The notes below the pieces were generated by a model. That model made no database searches and had not been told where the DNA came from. It saw only the letters and a list, made by a program, of their open reading frames with translations. 64,000 bases of DNA from Bradyrhizobium sp. RD5-C2 (GTDB lineage: Bacteria; Pseudomonadota; Alphaproteobacteria; Rhizobiales; Xanthobacteraceae), in the NCBI RefSeq assembly GCF_019972155.1, contig NZ_BOVL01000019.1, positions 351,877 through 415,876 on the forward strand, read 5' to 3'. The position numbers and the translations under genes are program-made. The stretch's first letter is position 1, and each line of letters begins with the position of its first letter. Shown in pieces: positions 63,798-64,000 of this stretch.

Positions 63798-64000
63798 ACA
63801 AGCACGTGAAAGACCTCGCCCCCGAGACGACCGATCTCAGCCGCCGTTCCTTCCTGGTCGGCACCGCTGCAACCGGTCTCGTGCTCGGCTACGCCGCGTC
63901 CGGCATTGACCACGCGCTCGCGGCACCCGCGTCCGCTAACGTCGAGCCGAGCGTCTGGTACTCGATCGCGCCCGATGGTCTCGTCACCGTGACCTGCGGC
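63794..64000 (+). CDS. iorB: Molybdopterin-binding subunit of isoquinoline 1-oxidoreductase type (start only)
   Basis: The first 69 residues of the large subunit; the frame runs off the right edge. Residues about 16-42 form a twin-arginine signal (LSRRSFLVGTAATGLVLGY), so the mature enzyme is periplasmic. VWYSIAPDGLVTVTCG, just after it, is the usual start of the aldehyde-oxidase-like domain. Start ATG overlaps the iorA stop. The substrate is unknown; relatives act on N-heterocycles or aldehydes. Confidence 0.85.
   Translation, partial: MNKHVKDLAPETTDLSRRSFLVGTAATGLVLGYAASGIDHALAAPASANVEPSVWYSIAPDGLVTVTCG

Overview
The window looks like chromosomal DNA of a Bradyrhizobium-type alphaproteobacterium (order Rhizobiales). 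The evidence is the high GC content, the gene order of three conserved core blocks, a Fur/Mur-type regulator without the Cys-X-X-Cys pair, candidate Irr boxes, and several families of long palindromic intergenic repeats typical of such genomes. This is inferred from pattern recognition; no database search was possible. I see no insertion sequence, prophage, CRISPR array, rRNA or tRNA gene.

Layout. (1) 1-22 kb is a nearly unbroken leftward core block: infB (cut by the window edge), ylxR-like, nusA and rimP behind a candidate attenuator; then, after two rightward genes (DUF2336, phytanoyl-CoA dioxygenase-like), trmB, an M20 peptidase, an XRE regulator, lnt, corC-like, ybeY, phoH-like, miaB, a HAD phosphatase, fur/mur, rimI, tsaB, an Nfu-type protein, a universal stress protein, trpS and murJ. 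It covers translation initiation and termination control, tRNA and rRNA modification, iron-sulfur maturation and envelope assembly. (2) 21.8-48.8 kb is accessory and metabolic: a PfkB/adenosine-type kinase, an acyl-CoA synthetase, two serine-beta-lactamase-fold hydrolases, a succinate-semialdehyde dehydrogenase, a TonB-dependent siderophore receptor with two candidate Irr boxes, a divergent GntR / solute-binding-protein locus with an FAD oxidoreductase, a MetX-like hydrolase, a crotonase, a zinc alcohol dehydrogenase, purC, a pirin, a GNAT, a membrane-anchored AraC regulator, a PrpD-family protein, a FUSC transporter, a DsbA-fold isomerase and a MATE exporter. (3) 48.8-58.6 kb is the replication block, all leftward: murA, gyrB, recF, dnaN, dnaA, rpsT. 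(4) 58.9-64 kb holds a small membrane protein, msrA, a polysaccharide-export lipoprotein, two hydrolases, and the start of an isoquinoline-1-oxidoreductase-type molybdenum enzyme operon (iorA, start of iorB).

Most notable signals. The MurA next to gyrB has Asp where the catalytic Cys normally sits, the substitution linked to intrinsic fosfomycin resistance. GANTC sites (CcrM methylation target) are strongly clustered upstream of gyrB and again in the 1.25-kb gap upstream of dnaA. There are two Irr-like boxes before the TonB receptor, a compact operator between the GntR regulator and the binding-protein gene, an attenuator-like leader before rimP-nusA-infB, and a possible pseudoknot leader before iorA. 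A repeat element supplies the stop codons of two convergent genes. I did not find a convincing wholly new multi-gene system.
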